A DNA stretch of 64,000 bases, from positions 124,001 through 188,000 of the forward strand of contig CALLPE010000038.1 in the NCBI GenBank assembly GCA_938015445.1, given 5' to 3'. This stretch comes from an uncultured Pirellulales bacterium (GTDB lineage: Bacteria > Planctomycetota > Planctomycetia > Pirellulales > Thermoguttaceae). Positions 46,196-56,159 of the stretch are shown here, one piece after another. The number at the start of each line of letters is the position of its first letter. Position 1 is the first letter of the stretch. The notes under the pieces were generated by a model. The model was not told the origin of the DNA, did not search any database, and saw nothing but the letters and a program-made list of their open reading frames with translations. The position numbers and the translations under genes are program-made.

Positions 46196-49100
46196 TTACT
46201 GCCAACAGGCGATGTTAGCGGCAATGGTATTATCGCCGACGGACTTCTGCCCGCCGCTAAAGTTGACGAAGAATACTCGCTTGGTACCGTCGGTGCGCGT
46301 GATCTCGAGCGCGCAGGCGTCTGTATGCGGTATGGGTTTGCCCTCGGCAGTGACCGGCAACAGTCGCACAGCGCGAATTTTAGGGCCGGTCGATTGGCGC
46401 CACGGCTCCTGTACAGTGGCGAAAAGCGTGGTTTTCGCGGTGCGGCGAATCATGAGGTAGTCGATCTGTCCATCCTGGATCAAGTCGGGCGAGATCGGGC
46501 CTGCGAACAAGGCTACCTGCGTGTTCCGGTCACCCAGGGCCCACAGACGAACGAAGGTTTTTTCGCCCAGCAGGGCCGTACTGCTTTTTTTGGGTGGATT
46601 GGTTAAGGGGGAGTTTTCCCAGAGCACCTGGAAGTCGCCGTCTGTGTGGCCCACGCGCGGACTGATGGCAAAGGATAGTGGTCCGCTGTCGGCGAGCTTG
46701 GGTGCGCTGGCAAGCCCGAGGTTGGCGTCGGCGACGCCAAAGCTATGGAACATCCAATCGTACTGGTGTTCGACGTCGGAGCGACACAAGAACAAGTCGA
46801 CGATGCCCGCGTCGGTGGTAAACAAGACGCGGCGCATGTATACCCCGTCGTACAGCAGATCGCTTTCGGCGTCTATCCATTGCACATTGCCATCGGCGCG
46901 CGCTTCGCGCAAGCGGCCACGCGGAACGGGTCCGACCGCCCCGCGCTGGTCGCTACCGTCAACCACCACCACATTGTGCGCGTAGCTGCGGACGTGCCAG
47001 CCTGGACCGGACGGGTTGCCGAACCAGCCGTAGCCATAGTCCATAGAGACTATCTGGCCGTTCATCGATGGAATGGTGGCCAGCTTGGCCGGATGCCCGT
47101 GTGCCCGGCCCCCGTATCGCCCATAGTCGAAAATCACCTCGACCCAATCGGCCGGGTGCGCAGGCGTGCGGTTGCGCAGCATGGCCATGCCTTTGTGCTG
47201 AGCAACGAAAACGGCCGGCCATAGGGCGTCCAGATCGTGCTTACCGGATGCATACGCGGTATGCAAAGTATCGAGGCGCTTTTCAGGCGGGGCGTTGGCG
47301 ACTTTACGGGCTTCAGCGATCAAGGCCGGCATCTGCTCCAGCAGCGGATCACCGTACATCTGTTGTGCCCATCGATAATCATCCTCGTCCGGGCAGCCGA
47401 AGCCGGCGCCTAAACCTTGCAGCGCCATGCCGCCGCCGTCGTCGATGTTGGGCATGCCCCCGCCGGCAAAGATGAACCGTGGCTGAGCCAAGAAGGCATT
47501 GCGCAGGCCAGTGTTCTGGCTGACGTCCACACCCAGCTCAGCCAGCTTCCGCATGAACTTCACGTACGACTGCACGCCGCCGTAGCTACCAATCGAGCAG
47601 ATATGCAGTCCGTCATCGAGCACTACGTCCTTGTAGATTTCGTAGAAGTACTTCAGTCCGTTGCGCGGCTCGGGGTCGCCCAGGACGTTGCCCAAAGCGA
47701 TGTACGGAAAGTCTTCGCGATTGGCAGCGGCCAACTGATCGGGGAATTGCATCAGTGGGCCGTTCATGCCCTCGTACATGCCCCAGCGCATCAGATTGTG
47801 CTCGATCATCGTGCGATCGGCCGGCGAGATTGCATCCCATATCAGGTCTAAGACGGTGGTGGCGGAGCTTTGCAGTGTTCGCGGACCGTACTTGTTCATG
47901 TACCGGCCGTTTACGCGACCACCCCACCAACCACGATCCTCGCGGTGGATTTGGAAATAGAAGTGCCGAGTGAACGAGTGATAGCGACGTGCGAAGACGC
48001 GGAGCATTTGCACCGCCTTTTGCGCATAGGCTGGATCACCGGTCAAGTAATAAGCTTCAGCCAACAGTCCCACCCCGCTGTTGTTGTATCCCTGCTCGAT
48101 CATCTCCTGGAACCGCCGGTCGCGCACGGCGGAAATCACGTCCAAGTCCTTGTCGGCCGTGTAGGTCTTGGTGTACTTCTTGCTGGGATGTTTCAGATCG
48201 GGTGCCTCGAACGTTACGGAAGTAACCAAGTCGATGTCGCCATCCGGTTCTAACGACGCCAATTGCGGCTGCTTGTACCACGCACCGGAGTAGTCGTGAC
48301 CCACGCGATCAAAACCCGTGCCATAGCCGTGCTCCTCGGCCGGGCCATGGGGCAGGTACTCTTCCAAGGCCTTTTCGTCCATGGCCATCCACCGGTCGAG
48401 AGCCTCCAGGCGTTTACCCAGCAGCGGCGCGGTAAATGTCCGTTTGGCCCCCAATCCCAACTGGGGTACCGGCTTCGGTCCGGCTGCCCATTGTCGGAGT
48501 TCCGGGGTCAACAACGACTCGTCCCGCGTGGCCAACCACTTGCGGAATTTCTCCTGCATTGTCGGGTCGGGCGGCGGAACCAGCACCGGGTGTTTGACGC
48601 CCTCGAACCCGGGCACAGGGATGTTGTTCCAAAGCCGGTACATCTGCTGGCAGGATACATCCTCGTTCCACAGGTAGATTTCCGCCCACTGGCAATCGCC
48701 CTTCAAATCAGCAGGCGAGTCGAAGATGATCGTCAGCGGCCTTTCCTCGAACGGACCCAGTTCGATTCGCGTTTGCTCGGCCACAGCGTGTTGTTTGCCG
48801 GGTCGAAAGTTCGGCGGCGTGACGACCACCTCGTATGCACACGGCTCCTCGCAGCGGTTACGAAGCTGGACAACGTAGGTGTCGATACGCCGGCCGCCGC
48901 GCAAGGCCGTTTGATGCGACTCGACCCACCACGACGGCGGAATGCGGTAATCGTCTACCATGCGTGGCAAGGGCGGCTGTAGACCTGGCTCGGGCGTCAA
49001 AACCAGGGCGTCGAAGTCGGGCACTGCCAGACCGTTCTCGAACCAAAGTTCGATCACATGGGAGCCAGCCTTCACAGCGACCTTCTTGCCGCCGGCCACG

Positions 49101-50341
49101 CAATGCCATGCCCAAGGAAGCACGTCGCCCGAATGACCGCTGTACTGGCCAGTAGGATACAAACGTTCCAGTCCGTCCCCAGCCAGCGGCTTGCCATCCA
49201 GGTGGACGCGAATCGTGGCATAGTTCTCGCTCCAAGGGGTCTTGGCCGCACTTTGCTGCGGCCAGAGAGGGTGCATTCGTCGCTGCATACAATATCGCAA
49301 CGCCATGGCGTACTGGCCGTCGCGTGGCACCGACACGTTCAGACGCAGCGACTTGGCTTGGGCCACGTAGGCCTTGCCCGAGGCCACGTTCGCCCCATTG
49401 TCTGCCGCCCAGACCCCAGTTTTGCCCTGCACCGGGCTGGACTGGATTTTCAGCGGATGATCAGCCTCGGCCGACTCAGCTTCCACAACGATGGCATTGA
49501 CCAACGCGCGGCGCCACGATGCCCTGCGCACCGCCGCGGGCCGATTGGCCTCTTTTCGGCATCGCTGGGCCAACTGTTGCTCCAGTTCGGCCATGTTGCC
49601 AGCGCGATACTGCATCAGCTCCCAGATCGCTCGCAGCGGCAGAGCACGGTCCAGCAGGTACAGCTCGTCAACGCCGCATCCCCCTGACCCATCGCCGATC
49701 ACCAGCGTGGCAGGACGCCTACCGGCCAAGTCGATCGTCAACGCCGCGTATGGTCGTGCCTGCCAATAGGCCATTAAGAGACCGCCGAACTCGCTTTGGC
49801 CAATCGAGTTGTCCCAGGTAATCGCGAAATGATGGCGGTCGAACTTCGAGAACCACAAACAATCGAAGCATTCCAAGTGGATCTTTTTGCCACCTTCCCA
49901 ATAGTAAACGTGACCGCTCTTTTCGATTCGGAATATTGGCTGGCCAGTGGTGTCCAACACCGTCAGCAGGTTCTGAGTCGCCACGGTGAGCGGCTCGTAG
50001 CTGTCCAGAATTTCCCAAAGCGCCACGGTTCCCGCATCGCTCGGCCAACTCTGCAAGTCGATGGTCAGTTGTGCCGTGGCCACGTGTTCGGCGAACTCGA
50101 CTGCACGACCGCGCACGCCATCTTCGCGCACAGCCACATTACCTGTCACCGATACCCTGACAGGCGCCGTCGAAAAGTCTGGTTTGTCAAGCCCGCGATC
50201 AAACGAATGATACAGCAGCACCTTTGGCTCTTGGCTCTGGCCGACCGCAGATGGATTTTGGCTCTGGCCGACCGCAGACATCGGCCAGATGGCAACTGCC
50301 CAAAACAGACCGAAGCTCAACATGGGTTGTACGCAATTCAC
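46196..50341 (-). CDS. Large secreted heparinase II/III-type polysaccharide lyase with LamG and CBM-like domains
   Basis: A 1381-residue exported protein. Signal (about 1-25), LamG-like sandwich (about 40-245), CBM35-like domain (about 280-440), linker beta domain (about 455-620), alginate-lyase-like alpha/alpha barrel (about 690-1060), then a Heparinase_II_III beta-sheet domain (about 1090-1285) with YGGRAHGHPAKL and SYAHNVVVVDG. These are the usual order and motifs of PL-type lyases acting on uronic-acid polymers; Tyr and His in those motifs are candidates for catalysis. GTG 50341 is preferred because AAGGAG lies 10 bases upstream. It carries an in-frame 27-bp duplication after the signal peptide (SAVGQSQNP twice, one residue changed). 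Upstream are two exact 25-bp repeats. Confidence 0.82.
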   Translation of the reverse strand: MNCVQPMLSFGLFWAVAIWPMSAVGQSQNPSAVGQSQEPKVLLYHSFDRGLDKPDFSTAPVRVSVTGNVAVREDGVRGRAVEFAEHVATAQLTIDLQSWPSDAGTVALWEILDSYEPLTVATQNLLTVLDTTGQPIFRIEKSGHVYYWEGGKKIHLECFDCLWFSKFDRHHFAITWDNSIGQSEFGGLLMAYWQARPYAALTIDLAGRRPATLVIGDGSGGCGVDELYLLDRALPLRAIWELMQYRAGNMAELEQQLAQRCRKEANRPAAVRRASWRRALVNAIVVEAESAEADHPLKIQSSPVQGKTGVWAADNGANVASGKAYVAQAKSLRLNVSVPRDGQYAMALRYCMQRRMHPLWPQQSAAKTPWSENYATIRVHLDGKPLAGDGLERLYPTGQYSGHSGDVLPWAWHCVAGGKKVAVKAGSHVIELWFENGLAVPDFDALVLTPEPGLQPPLPRMVDDYRIPPSWWVESHQTALRGGRRIDTYVVQLRNRCEEPCAYEVVVTPPNFRPGKQHAVAEQTRIELGPFEERPLTIIFDSPADLKGDCQWAEIYLWNEDVSCQQMYRLWNNIPVPGFEGVKHPVLVPPPDPTMQEKFRKWLATRDESLLTPELRQWAAGPKPVPQLGLGAKRTFTAPLLGKRLEALDRWMAMDEKALEEYLPHGPAEEHGYGTGFDRVGHDYSGAWYKQPQLASLEPDGDIDLVTSVTFEAPDLKHPSKKYTKTYTADKDLDVISAVRDRRFQEMIEQGYNNSGVGLLAEAYYLTGDPAYAQKAVQMLRVFARRYHSFTRHFYFQIHREDRGWWGGRVNGRYMNKYGPRTLQSSATTVLDLIWDAISPADRTMIEHNLMRWGMYEGMNGPLMQFPDQLAAANREDFPYIALGNVLGDPEPRNGLKYFYEIYKDVVLDDGLHICSIGSYGGVQSYVKFMRKLAELGVDVSQNTGLRNAFLAQPRFIFAGGGMPNIDDGGGMALQGLGAGFGCPDEDDYRWAQQMYGDPLLEQMPALIAEARKVANAPPEKRLDTLHTAYASGKHDLDALWPAVFVAQHKGMAMLRNRTPAHPADWVEVIFDYGRYGGRAHGHPAKLATIPSMNGQIVSMDYGYGWFGNPSGPGWHVRSYAHNVVVVDGSDQRGAVGPVPRGRLREARADGNVQWIDAESDLLYDGVYMRRVLFTTDAGIVDLFLCRSDVEHQYDWMFHSFGVADANLGLASAPKLADSGPLSFAISPRVGHTDGDFQVLWENSPLTNPPKKSSTALLGEKTFVRLWALGDRNTQVALFAGPISPDLIQDGQIDYLMIRRTAKTTLFATVQEPWRQSTGPKIRAVRLLPVTAEGKPIPHTDACALEITRTDGTKRVFFVNFSGGQKSVGDNTIAANIACWQ
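50231..50284 (-). repeat. In-frame 27-bp tandem duplication in the heparinase-type gene
   Basis: Units 50231-50257 and 50258-50284 share TTGGCTCTGGCCGACCGCAG and code for repeated SAVGQSQ(N/E)P just after the signal peptide. Confidence 0.8.
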
Positions 50342-50804
50342 AATCGTTCCACTCCTTCGCTAGGGAATAAGGTGATTGTGTATATCCTTGAACCAACAAA
50401 CAAACTAGATACAGCGTGGTAGAGGCGAACTAGATACAGCGTGGTAGAGGCGAAAAGGCAAGCAGGCTGTTTACAAAGGCCGGACGCGGCGGCGGGAGAG
50501 TGCGCCCAGTTTACGTGTAGACTCAGTTTAATTTCATTCCGCGCTTACTCAAGTTGCGTGCCGGCTCATTTCTTACCGCTTTCCCGAACTACTAGCTAGA
50601 CCAAGATTGGCTGGCTTACAAGGCTGCAAGGCGTTACAAGTAACTGCCATTTTTCATGCGCGGCAGCCAAAAACTGCGGATAACTCGGCGCCCGAGTCTG
50701 TTGGCGCTGACGGCCAAGCGTGCCGTAAGCTTGCGATTTGGGGGCCAACGTCACCGCCAAGTTCCGCACCACAGGCACAGTGCCCCGCGGTGCGGGCGTT
50801 ACAA
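50342..50804. other. Intergenic region with two exact 25-bp repeats
   Basis: About 460 bases between the heparinase-type gene and the ceramidase-like gene. Identical 25-bp units lie at 50403-50427 and 50428-50452, 62-111 bases upstream of the heparinase start, where a regulator could bind. No gene is seen. Confidence 0.7.
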
Positions 50805-52259
50805 TCACGGAAACAATCCGTTGATTGCCTCTACTGTGCGGTCGACTAATATCTGTCCGCCTTCAGGCCCGACGACGGTGCTTTCGATTACCGCGCTGTA
50901 TCCGCCGCCGGATATTGCCCTGGCAGTGGCCAGGTAGGTGCCCGGTCCGGTCAACTGGACGACGAACGTTTGCAGTGCCTTGCTGCGGGCTTTGATCTGG
51001 ATGCCGTAATCGACGAAAAGCTCGAACGGATTGGTGGCAACAGCCACATCGCCCAATCGCAAAACGTGAATCTCGTATTTCTGGTTAGGCTGACTCTGTT
51101 GACGCTCATGGCGGTCGATTACCGACTGGTGCCACAGCATTTTTCGTCGCTGGCTAGGGTCTTTGGAGAGGGCCTCGACTTGCGCCTTGGCCCGCGCAAG
51201 CTCCTCCTGGGTGACTGGCCGAAGCGGCAATTCAAGCACCAAGACCTTATGGACCAGCGGCGGCTCGGCAAACAGCTCCTTACGGGCCGTGTCGTAGGCG
51301 TCTTCGACTGCCAGGCTGATGCGGCGGGCAAGTTCACCCAGGGTGTCCGTGCCGCGCAAGCGGAGCATCCGCTGCTCGGCCTGTTTGCGATACATCAGGT
51401 GTGGCGATACGTCGCCGGAAGCTCCGGTCCATGCCAACACCAGCAGGTGCTGGCCGTAGCGACGGCGAAGGTTCTCGCGCAGCGGATGCCAGAAGTCGGC
51501 GTGAACGGTGGAGCGGTTCTCGACCTCCTGCGCGGGGCAGGACACGTTGACGGCCATCGCTAGCAGTCGCTCCTGCTTGTCGGTGAACAACAGCACTTCG
51601 ACGCCGGGATCGATGCCGGCTTCCAGTGCGCGGAAGTCCGGCAGGTCGGTTCGGCCGTACATCACCGCTCGACCGTCGGCGTAAACCGCTCGGCGATTCC
51701 AACCCACCACGGCGTATCCTAACCCCCAGCCGGCCTTCCCCGGTTGCCGACTCTGCCAAGCCTTGACGATGACTTGAGCCAGCCTATCGACGAGGAACCC
51801 CACGTAATCGTTCACCTGCAAAACGCCCTCTTCGGGAATGGTATACTTGCCGTCGTTGACCACCGGGGCAGTATGGGTATGGGTGGCGCTAAGAAAGATT
51901 TTCGACGGGTCCAACTCGGGCAGATGCTGCCGGACTCGGCTGCGCACTTCTGCCAGCACCTGATTGGGAATTGCCACCAGATCGCACGACACCATAACGG
52001 CCTGCTCGAGCGATTTCTCCCCATCGCGCGACTCCAAGGCCAACGCTGTAGCGGTAACGGGGGCTTCCACCGTTTTGGATATTCGGGTATGGAACTGGCC
52101 TTCCAAAGCGACCGGCCGGTCGGGGGTGATGCTGATGGTCGCTCCGCCGATCCATAGCTCGGCTGCCCAAAGCAGGCCGCAGCGGGCGATTTCCGCCGGA
52201 CTGACCATCACCAACACCACGATTGCTGCCATCGCCAAGCGCGAGTTCTTGCAGTGCAT
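50805..52259 (-). CDS. Neutral/alkaline ceramidase-like secreted hydrolase
   Basis: A 484-residue exported protein with a signal peptide (about 1-33, ending AAELW). It matches the neutral/alkaline non-lysosomal ceramidase N-terminal domain: the zinc-site motif SATHTHTAPVV (about 124-134) and the segment AWTGASGDVSPH (about 275-286). True ceramidases are about 650 residues with an extra C-terminal Ig-like domain, which is absent here, so its substrate may be a different amide or ester. It is a paralogue of the first domain of the giant protein at 28372-33981. GGGAGGAG precedes the ATG at 52259. It is followed by the heparinase-type gene on the same strand, 464 bases on. Confidence 0.85.
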   Translation of the reverse strand: MHCKNSRLAMAAIVVLVMVSPAEIARCGLLWAAELWIGGATISITPDRPVALEGQFHTRISKTVEAPVTATALALESRDGEKSLEQAVMVSCDLVAIPNQVLAEVRSRVRQHLPELDPSKIFLSATHTHTAPVVNDGKYTIPEEGVLQVNDYVGFLVDRLAQVIVKAWQSRQPGKAGWGLGYAVVGWNRRAVYADGRAVMYGRTDLPDFRALEAGIDPGVEVLLFTDKQERLLAMAVNVSCPAQEVENRSTVHADFWHPLRENLRRRYGQHLLVLAWTGASGDVSPHLMYRKQAEQRMLRLRGTDTLGELARRISLAVEDAYDTARKELFAEPPLVHKVLVLELPLRPVTQEELARAKAQVEALSKDPSQRRKMLWHQSVIDRHERQQSQPNQKYEIHVLRLGDVAVATNPFELFVDYGIQIKARSKALQTFVVQLTGPGTYLATARAISGGGYSAVIESTVVGPEGGQILVDRTVEAINGLFP

Positions 52260-52401
52260 AGCCGGACTCCTCCCATCGAAAGGCGTTTGAAGGGGGCAAT
52301 TACAGTTGGCAGGCTATACCAACACACACAATACCAATACCCGATTCGGGCCGCCGCTGCTACAGCTTGCCCGGCACTGCCGCTTGTTGGGCGTGGTAAG
52401 C

Positions 52402-52435
52402 AAAAAAACCCCCGCCGGGCATTCCGCCCGCGAGG
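52402..52435 (-). terminator. Intrinsic terminator between the SHD1 gene and the ceramidase-like gene
   Basis: On the minus strand a GC-rich stem (CCTCGCGGGC with GCCCGGCGGGG, one bulge) is followed by seven T (complement of 52402-52408). It lies about 150 bases after the SHD1 stop and upstream of the ceramidase-like gene. Confidence 0.75.
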
Positions 52436-52560
52436 CAGTAGACATCACGTTTCCGGTACGCGCCGCTCAGCCTGTCGTTAGGCGCGGCTGAATAGCGCAA
52501 TCAATCTGGCCGATCTGAGCAATCACGGCGACCGACAAGCGCAGCGGGCGACACGACGCC

Positions 52561-52587
52561 AAAAAGCATGCGCTCCGGGCGGCATGC
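52561..52587 (-). terminator. Short hairpin with T-run directly after the SHD1 gene
   Basis: GCATGC at 52582-52587 pairs with GCATGC at 52566-52571, and five T follow on the minus strand. It abuts the TAG at 52588-52590. It is weaker than the stem at 52402-52435; the two may act in series. Confidence 0.6.
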
Positions 52588-53676
52588 CTACTTCGCCGCG
52601 ATAGCGCCGATCTGATAGCGGACGAACTGTTGATCAGAAAGGCTCAACTTGTCTAGTGCCACTCGCACGTAGCGACCGTCGGCGCGCTGCAACCGGACAA
52701 CATCGCCCTCGAGCAACGCTATGAACCGGGCCTCGACCGAATATCGACCGCTGGTGTCAGTCCACAACCGCAGTGGATTGCCGTCGTTGGTCGAGAACGG
52801 GTCGTCAATCGGCAGTTTCGGTTGCGGCTTCTCCGGCGGCTTCGGTTCGGCAGGCTTTGTCTCGACCGGCTTATCTTCGGGAGCGATCGCCGGCGGTTGC
52901 GCCTGCTCGGATTCCCCCGCAGGCTCTTCCTTGGGCTGCTCGGCCGGCTTGTCTTCCGGCATGATGGCTGGCGGTGTTGGCTCCTCCGGCTGGGGTTGCT
53001 CTGACGGCGGCATTGCAGGCTCGGCCTTCGGCTCTTCGGCCGGCGGGCTGGGCTGCTCTGCTGGTGGCGTCGGCTCTTCGGACTTGGGCTGCTCGACAGG
53101 TGGCTTTGGTTCTTCAGGCTTTGGGGGGGCCGGGGGCATTGGCTCCTCGGATTTAGGGGCGGGCGTGTCCTCGGGCTGCTCGGCCGGCTTTTCCGGCATG
53201 GGCTGCTCGGCCGGTTTTTCAGCCGCAGGCTTTTCGAGTGGTGCGGTCGGTTCGGTGGGCTTGGGTTCCGCCTTAGGCGGCGCCGGAGGTTGTTCAGGCT
53301 CTGGCTTTGGCGGCGCTGGAGGTTCTGGAGTCGCAGGAGGCGCCGGAGTCTCGGGCTTGGGCGTGGGCGGAGCGACCTCCGGCTGAGGGGAGGGTTTTGC
53401 TTCGGCCGGCTGCGGCGCCGCTTCGGCCGGAGCGCCCGGCGCGGCCGGATGACCGACTACCGCCTCGCACGTGGCCGGCTGGCAGCAGTTCGGCACACAG
53501 AGCCTGGCTGCGCACCGCGCCGGTAGATAGCAAGGTTGACAGACCGCCGGGCGGCACCATCGCGCAGCTCGGCGACACGCCAAATTGTTGAGCAATCGGC
53601 ATGCCCAAGCCGACTCGGCTACCGTCATCACAGCGGCAGCCAAACAAATCGACATGAGTACCATGCGCCGTGTCAT
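52588..53676 (-). CDS. Secreted Pro/Glu/Lys-rich protein with C-terminal SHD1 domain
   Basis: A 362-residue protein. A signal peptide (about 1-25), then a cysteine-rich stretch (about 26-70; CRLLNNLACRRAARWCRP-like, about eight Cys), then about 210 residues of PxP repeats with Glu, Lys and Ala (about 75-285), and a compact C-terminal domain (about 295-355). This last part, with RLWTDTSGRYSVEARF and DKLSLSDQQFV, fits the SHD1 domain, first described in yeast Sla1 and abundant in planctomycetes. The Pro-rich part is extended and probably spans the periplasm or cell surface. The dyad at 53722-53736 lies 46 bases before the start. Two hairpins end the transcript. No enzyme activity is expected. 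Confidence 0.8.
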   Translation of the reverse strand: MTRRMVLMSICLAAAVMTVAESAWACRLLNNLACRRAARWCRPAVCQPCYLPARCAARLCVPNCCQPATCEAVVGHPAAPGAPAEAAPQPAEAKPSPQPEVAPPTPKPETPAPPATPEPPAPPKPEPEQPPAPPKAEPKPTEPTAPLEKPAAEKPAEQPMPEKPAEQPEDTPAPKSEEPMPPAPPKPEEPKPPVEQPKSEEPTPPAEQPSPPAEEPKAEPAMPPSEQPQPEEPTPPAIMPEDKPAEQPKEEPAGESEQAQPPAIAPEDKPVETKPAEPKPPEKPQPKLPIDDPFSTNDGNPLRLWTDTSGRYSVEARFIALLEGDVVRLQRADGRYVRVALDKLSLSDQQFVRYQIGAIAAK

Positions 53677-54124
53677 GTTAACTGCCCTTTCCTATTAAGA
53701 TTCACAAGGAGTACTTTTGTGTTAAGGTTACCTTAATATGCACTTGCAAACCGCGCAGCGAAGCCTACCGGCACACACGATTGCAGGCCATTGCAGCACA
53801 ATACTTTAGACTAATCTGCCGCTAACGGGATTTCAAATTCCGGCGACGGTGGGCTTTGTCTGGCCCATGGCTTCTCAGCAAGTGGGGATATTCTCTAGCA
53901 AGTGGGGATATGACCGATTGCCAGCAAGCTCCTACATGACCGATGCAGTGCATCCGCCCATACCCCAGCGGTCGGGCATACACTACCATTCAGCCCGCTT
54001 TTGCGCCATATTTGTCGTTTTTGGGGTAGGATAAGTTCCCTGCCTCGACCGCAAGTGCGCAGCTCCCGACGCGCGGTTGTTCGCTTACGCGATCCACAAG
54101 CCAACAATTGGGAAAGCAAAGCCG
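53677..54124. other. Divergent intergenic region, SHD1 gene (-) and hslV (+)
   Basis: About 450 bases, AT-richer than the genes. It holds the dyad at 53722-53736 and a 15-base direct repeat AGCAAGTGGGGATAT at 53877-53891 and 53897-53911 (20-base period). No gene is visible. Confidence 0.6.
53722..53736. promoter_or_regulatory. Perfect 15-base dyad upstream of the SHD1 gene
   Basis: TTAAGGTTACCTTAA has perfect 7-base arms around a single T. It lies 46 bases upstream of the SHD1 start, in the position expected for an operator near -30 to -10 of its promoter. Confidence 0.55.
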
Positions 54125-54661
54125 ATGCACGGTACGACGATTCTTACGGTGCGCCATAAGGGCGCGGTGGCCATGGGCGGCGACGGGCAGGTCACGGTAG
54201 CAAACTCGATTATCAAAGGCGATGCGGTAAAAATTCGCCGCTTGCTGGACGATCGGGTGCTGGCCGGTTTCGCGGGGGCCACTGCCGACGCCTTCGCCCT
54301 GCTGGAACGCTTCGAGGCTAAGCTGAAGGACCATCGATCGAACATCGTCCGGGCGGCCATCGAACTAGCCAAAGAGTGGCGCACCGACCGCGTGCTCCGC
54401 CGGCTGGAAGCCATGCTGGCGGTGGCCGACGCCAAATATACCTTGCTGGTAACCGGTAACGGCGACGTGGTTCAGCCTACCGACGGCGTTCTGGGGCTAG
54501 GTTCCGGCGGCAACTACGCAGTGGCTGCGGCCCGAGCGCTGCTGGCCCACAGCAATCTTGGCGCGGCACAGATCGTACGCCAGGCATTGGAGATCGCCGC
54601 GGGAATCGACGTGTACACTAACAACAACATCGTTGTGGAGGAAATACCTTGCGAGAACTGA
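54125..54661 (+). CDS. hslV: ATP-dependent protease subunit HslV
   Basis: A 178-residue proteasome-like threonine peptidase; two hexamers form the chamber that HslU feeds. The N-terminus [13 protein letters not shown] places the catalytic Thr at residue 4 or 5, behind a short Met-His-Gly leader that must be removed; many HslV start directly MTT. The GGDGQVT motif (about 18-24), FAGATADAF and LGSGGNYA are conserved. ATG at 54125 is where the HslV similarity begins; the open frame to 54077 adds 16 residues with no similarity. Translation of hslU begins inside its last codons (13-base overlap). Confidence 0.96.
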   Translation: MHGTTILTVRHKGAVAMGGDGQVTVANSIIKGDAVKIRRLLDDRVLAGFAGATADAFALLERFEAKLKDHRSNIVRAAIELAKEWRTDRVLRRLEAMLAVADAKYTLLVTGNGDVVQPTDGVLGLGSGGNYAVAAARALLAHSNLGAAQIVRQALEIAAGIDVYTNNNIVVEEIPCEN

Positions 54662-55986
54662 CCCCCCGGCAAATCGTAGCCGAGCTGAACCGGCATATCG
54701 TTTCGCAAGACGAGGCCAAGCGCGCCGTAGCCATCGCCATCCGAAATCGCTGGCGCCGCCAACAATTGCCCGAAGATATGCGCCAGGAAGTGGCGCCGAA
54801 AAATATCATGATGATCGGGCCCACCGGAGTGGGAAAAACCGAGATCGCTCGGCGGCTGGCCAAACTCACCGGCGCGCCGTTCATCAAGGTCGAGGCCACC
54901 AAGTACACCGAGGTCGGCTACTACGGCCGCGACGTAGAAAGCATGGTGCGCGACTTGGTGGAAAACGCCATCGGGCTGGTTCGCGCGCAGGAGCGCGAAG
55001 CGGTCAAAGAAGAGGCCAGCCGACGCACCGAACAGCGATTGTTAGAGTTGCTGGTTCCCACTCCCAGCTCGTTCGAGGTTCGCGCCGGTACTGAAAGTCC
55101 TGCCGAGAGAGTAAGTCGCACCCGCGAAAAAATGGGCGCCATGTTGGCGGCCGGCAAACTGGAAGACCGCCGGGTGGAGATAGTCATCGAGCGCAGGGCG
55201 GTGCCGGTGATGTTTACCGGCATGGGCTTGGAACAGGTCGACGTGGACTTGCAAAGCATGTTCGAGAAGATAATCCCCAAACAGACGGTCCGCCAGGAAA
55301 TGACCGTCGCCGAAGCGCGGAAGGTGATCTTCGAGCAGGAGTGCGATGCCTTGATAAATCAAGAGAAAGTCCACGCCAAGGCGATCGAACTGGCCGAGAA
55401 CATGGGCATCATCTTCATCGACGAAATCGACAAAATCGTGGCCAGCGAGCACGTCCACGGCGCCGACGTTTCCCGCCAGGGCGTACAGCGCGACCTGCTG
55501 CCCATTGTTGAAGGAACCACCGTGCAAACGCGATATGGCTACGTGCGTACGGACCACATCCTGTTCATCGCGGCCGGGGCATTTCACCGGGCCAAGCCCA
55601 GCGATCTGATGCCGGAGCTTCAGGGTCGGTTCCCCATCCGCGTAGAGTTCAAAGACCTTTCGCGGGAGGATTTTGTGCGGATACTTACGGAACCGAAGAA
55701 CGCGCTAACCAAACAGTATCAAGCGCTGCTAGCCACCGAAGGCGTGGAAGTGGAATTCCTGCCAGACGCCATTGAAGCGTTGGCGGACTTCGCCTATCAG
55801 GTCAACCAAACCACTCAGAACATCGGCGCCCGGCGGCTGTACACCATCATGGAACGGGTGCTGGAGGAATTGTCGTTCGAAGCCGCCGACATGGGCGGAG
55901 GCCGAGTGGAAATCAGTGCCGCTTACGTCCGCCAGCGCCTGGCCGACGTGGCACAAGACGAAGACCTCAGCAAGTTCATACTCTAA
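54649..55986 (+). CDS. hslU: ATP-dependent unfoldase HslU
   Basis: A 445-residue AAA+ unfoldase that unfolds and feeds proteins to HslV. Walker [12 protein letters not shown] is at about 61-71, the pore loop reads GYYG (about 90-93; GYVG is usual), Walker [10 protein letters not shown] at about 257-265, sensor regions follow and the C-terminal tail ends in KFIL. The I-domain (about 110-240) is present. The start is TTG at 54649, inside the 3' end of hslV, with GGAGGAA before it; this overlap suggests coupled, stoichiometric synthesis. Length is normal (E. coli 443). Confidence 0.97.
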   Translation: MRELTPRQIVAELNRHIVSQDEAKRAVAIAIRNRWRRQQLPEDMRQEVAPKNIMMIGPTGVGKTEIARRLAKLTGAPFIKVEATKYTEVGYYGRDVESMVRDLVENAIGLVRAQEREAVKEEASRRTEQRLLELLVPTPSSFEVRAGTESPAERVSRTREKMGAMLAAGKLEDRRVEIVIERRAVPVMFTGMGLEQVDVDLQSMFEKIIPKQTVRQEMTVAEARKVIFEQECDALINQEKVHAKAIELAENMGIIFIDEIDKIVASEHVHGADVSRQGVQRDLLPIVEGTTVQTRYGYVRTDHILFIAAGAFHRAKPSDLMPELQGRFPIRVEFKDLSREDFVRILTEPKNALTKQYQALLATEGVEVEFLPDAIEALADFAYQVNQTTQNIGARRLYTIMERVLEELSFEAADMGGGRVEISAAYVRQRLADVAQDEDLSKFIL

Positions 55987-56159
55987 TTCTGTGAGCTTGC
56001 GGCCAACCTGCGGATACTGCGCGGGTTGAAAGGATGAAACCCGGTGGGCGGCGTCGGCCTAACTCACATTCACAGTGGGCCCAACTCACACTCACAAACG
56101 ACGGCGCAGTCGTAACAGTCACTACCCCGAGCTGCCGGACAGCACCACCGCAAAGGCGC

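Noticed and set aside
52721..53386. Gly/Ser-rich 221-codon frame opposite the SHD1 gene
   Set aside because: It is the antisense of the PxP repeat, which creates a Gly/Ser-rich frame without start signals.
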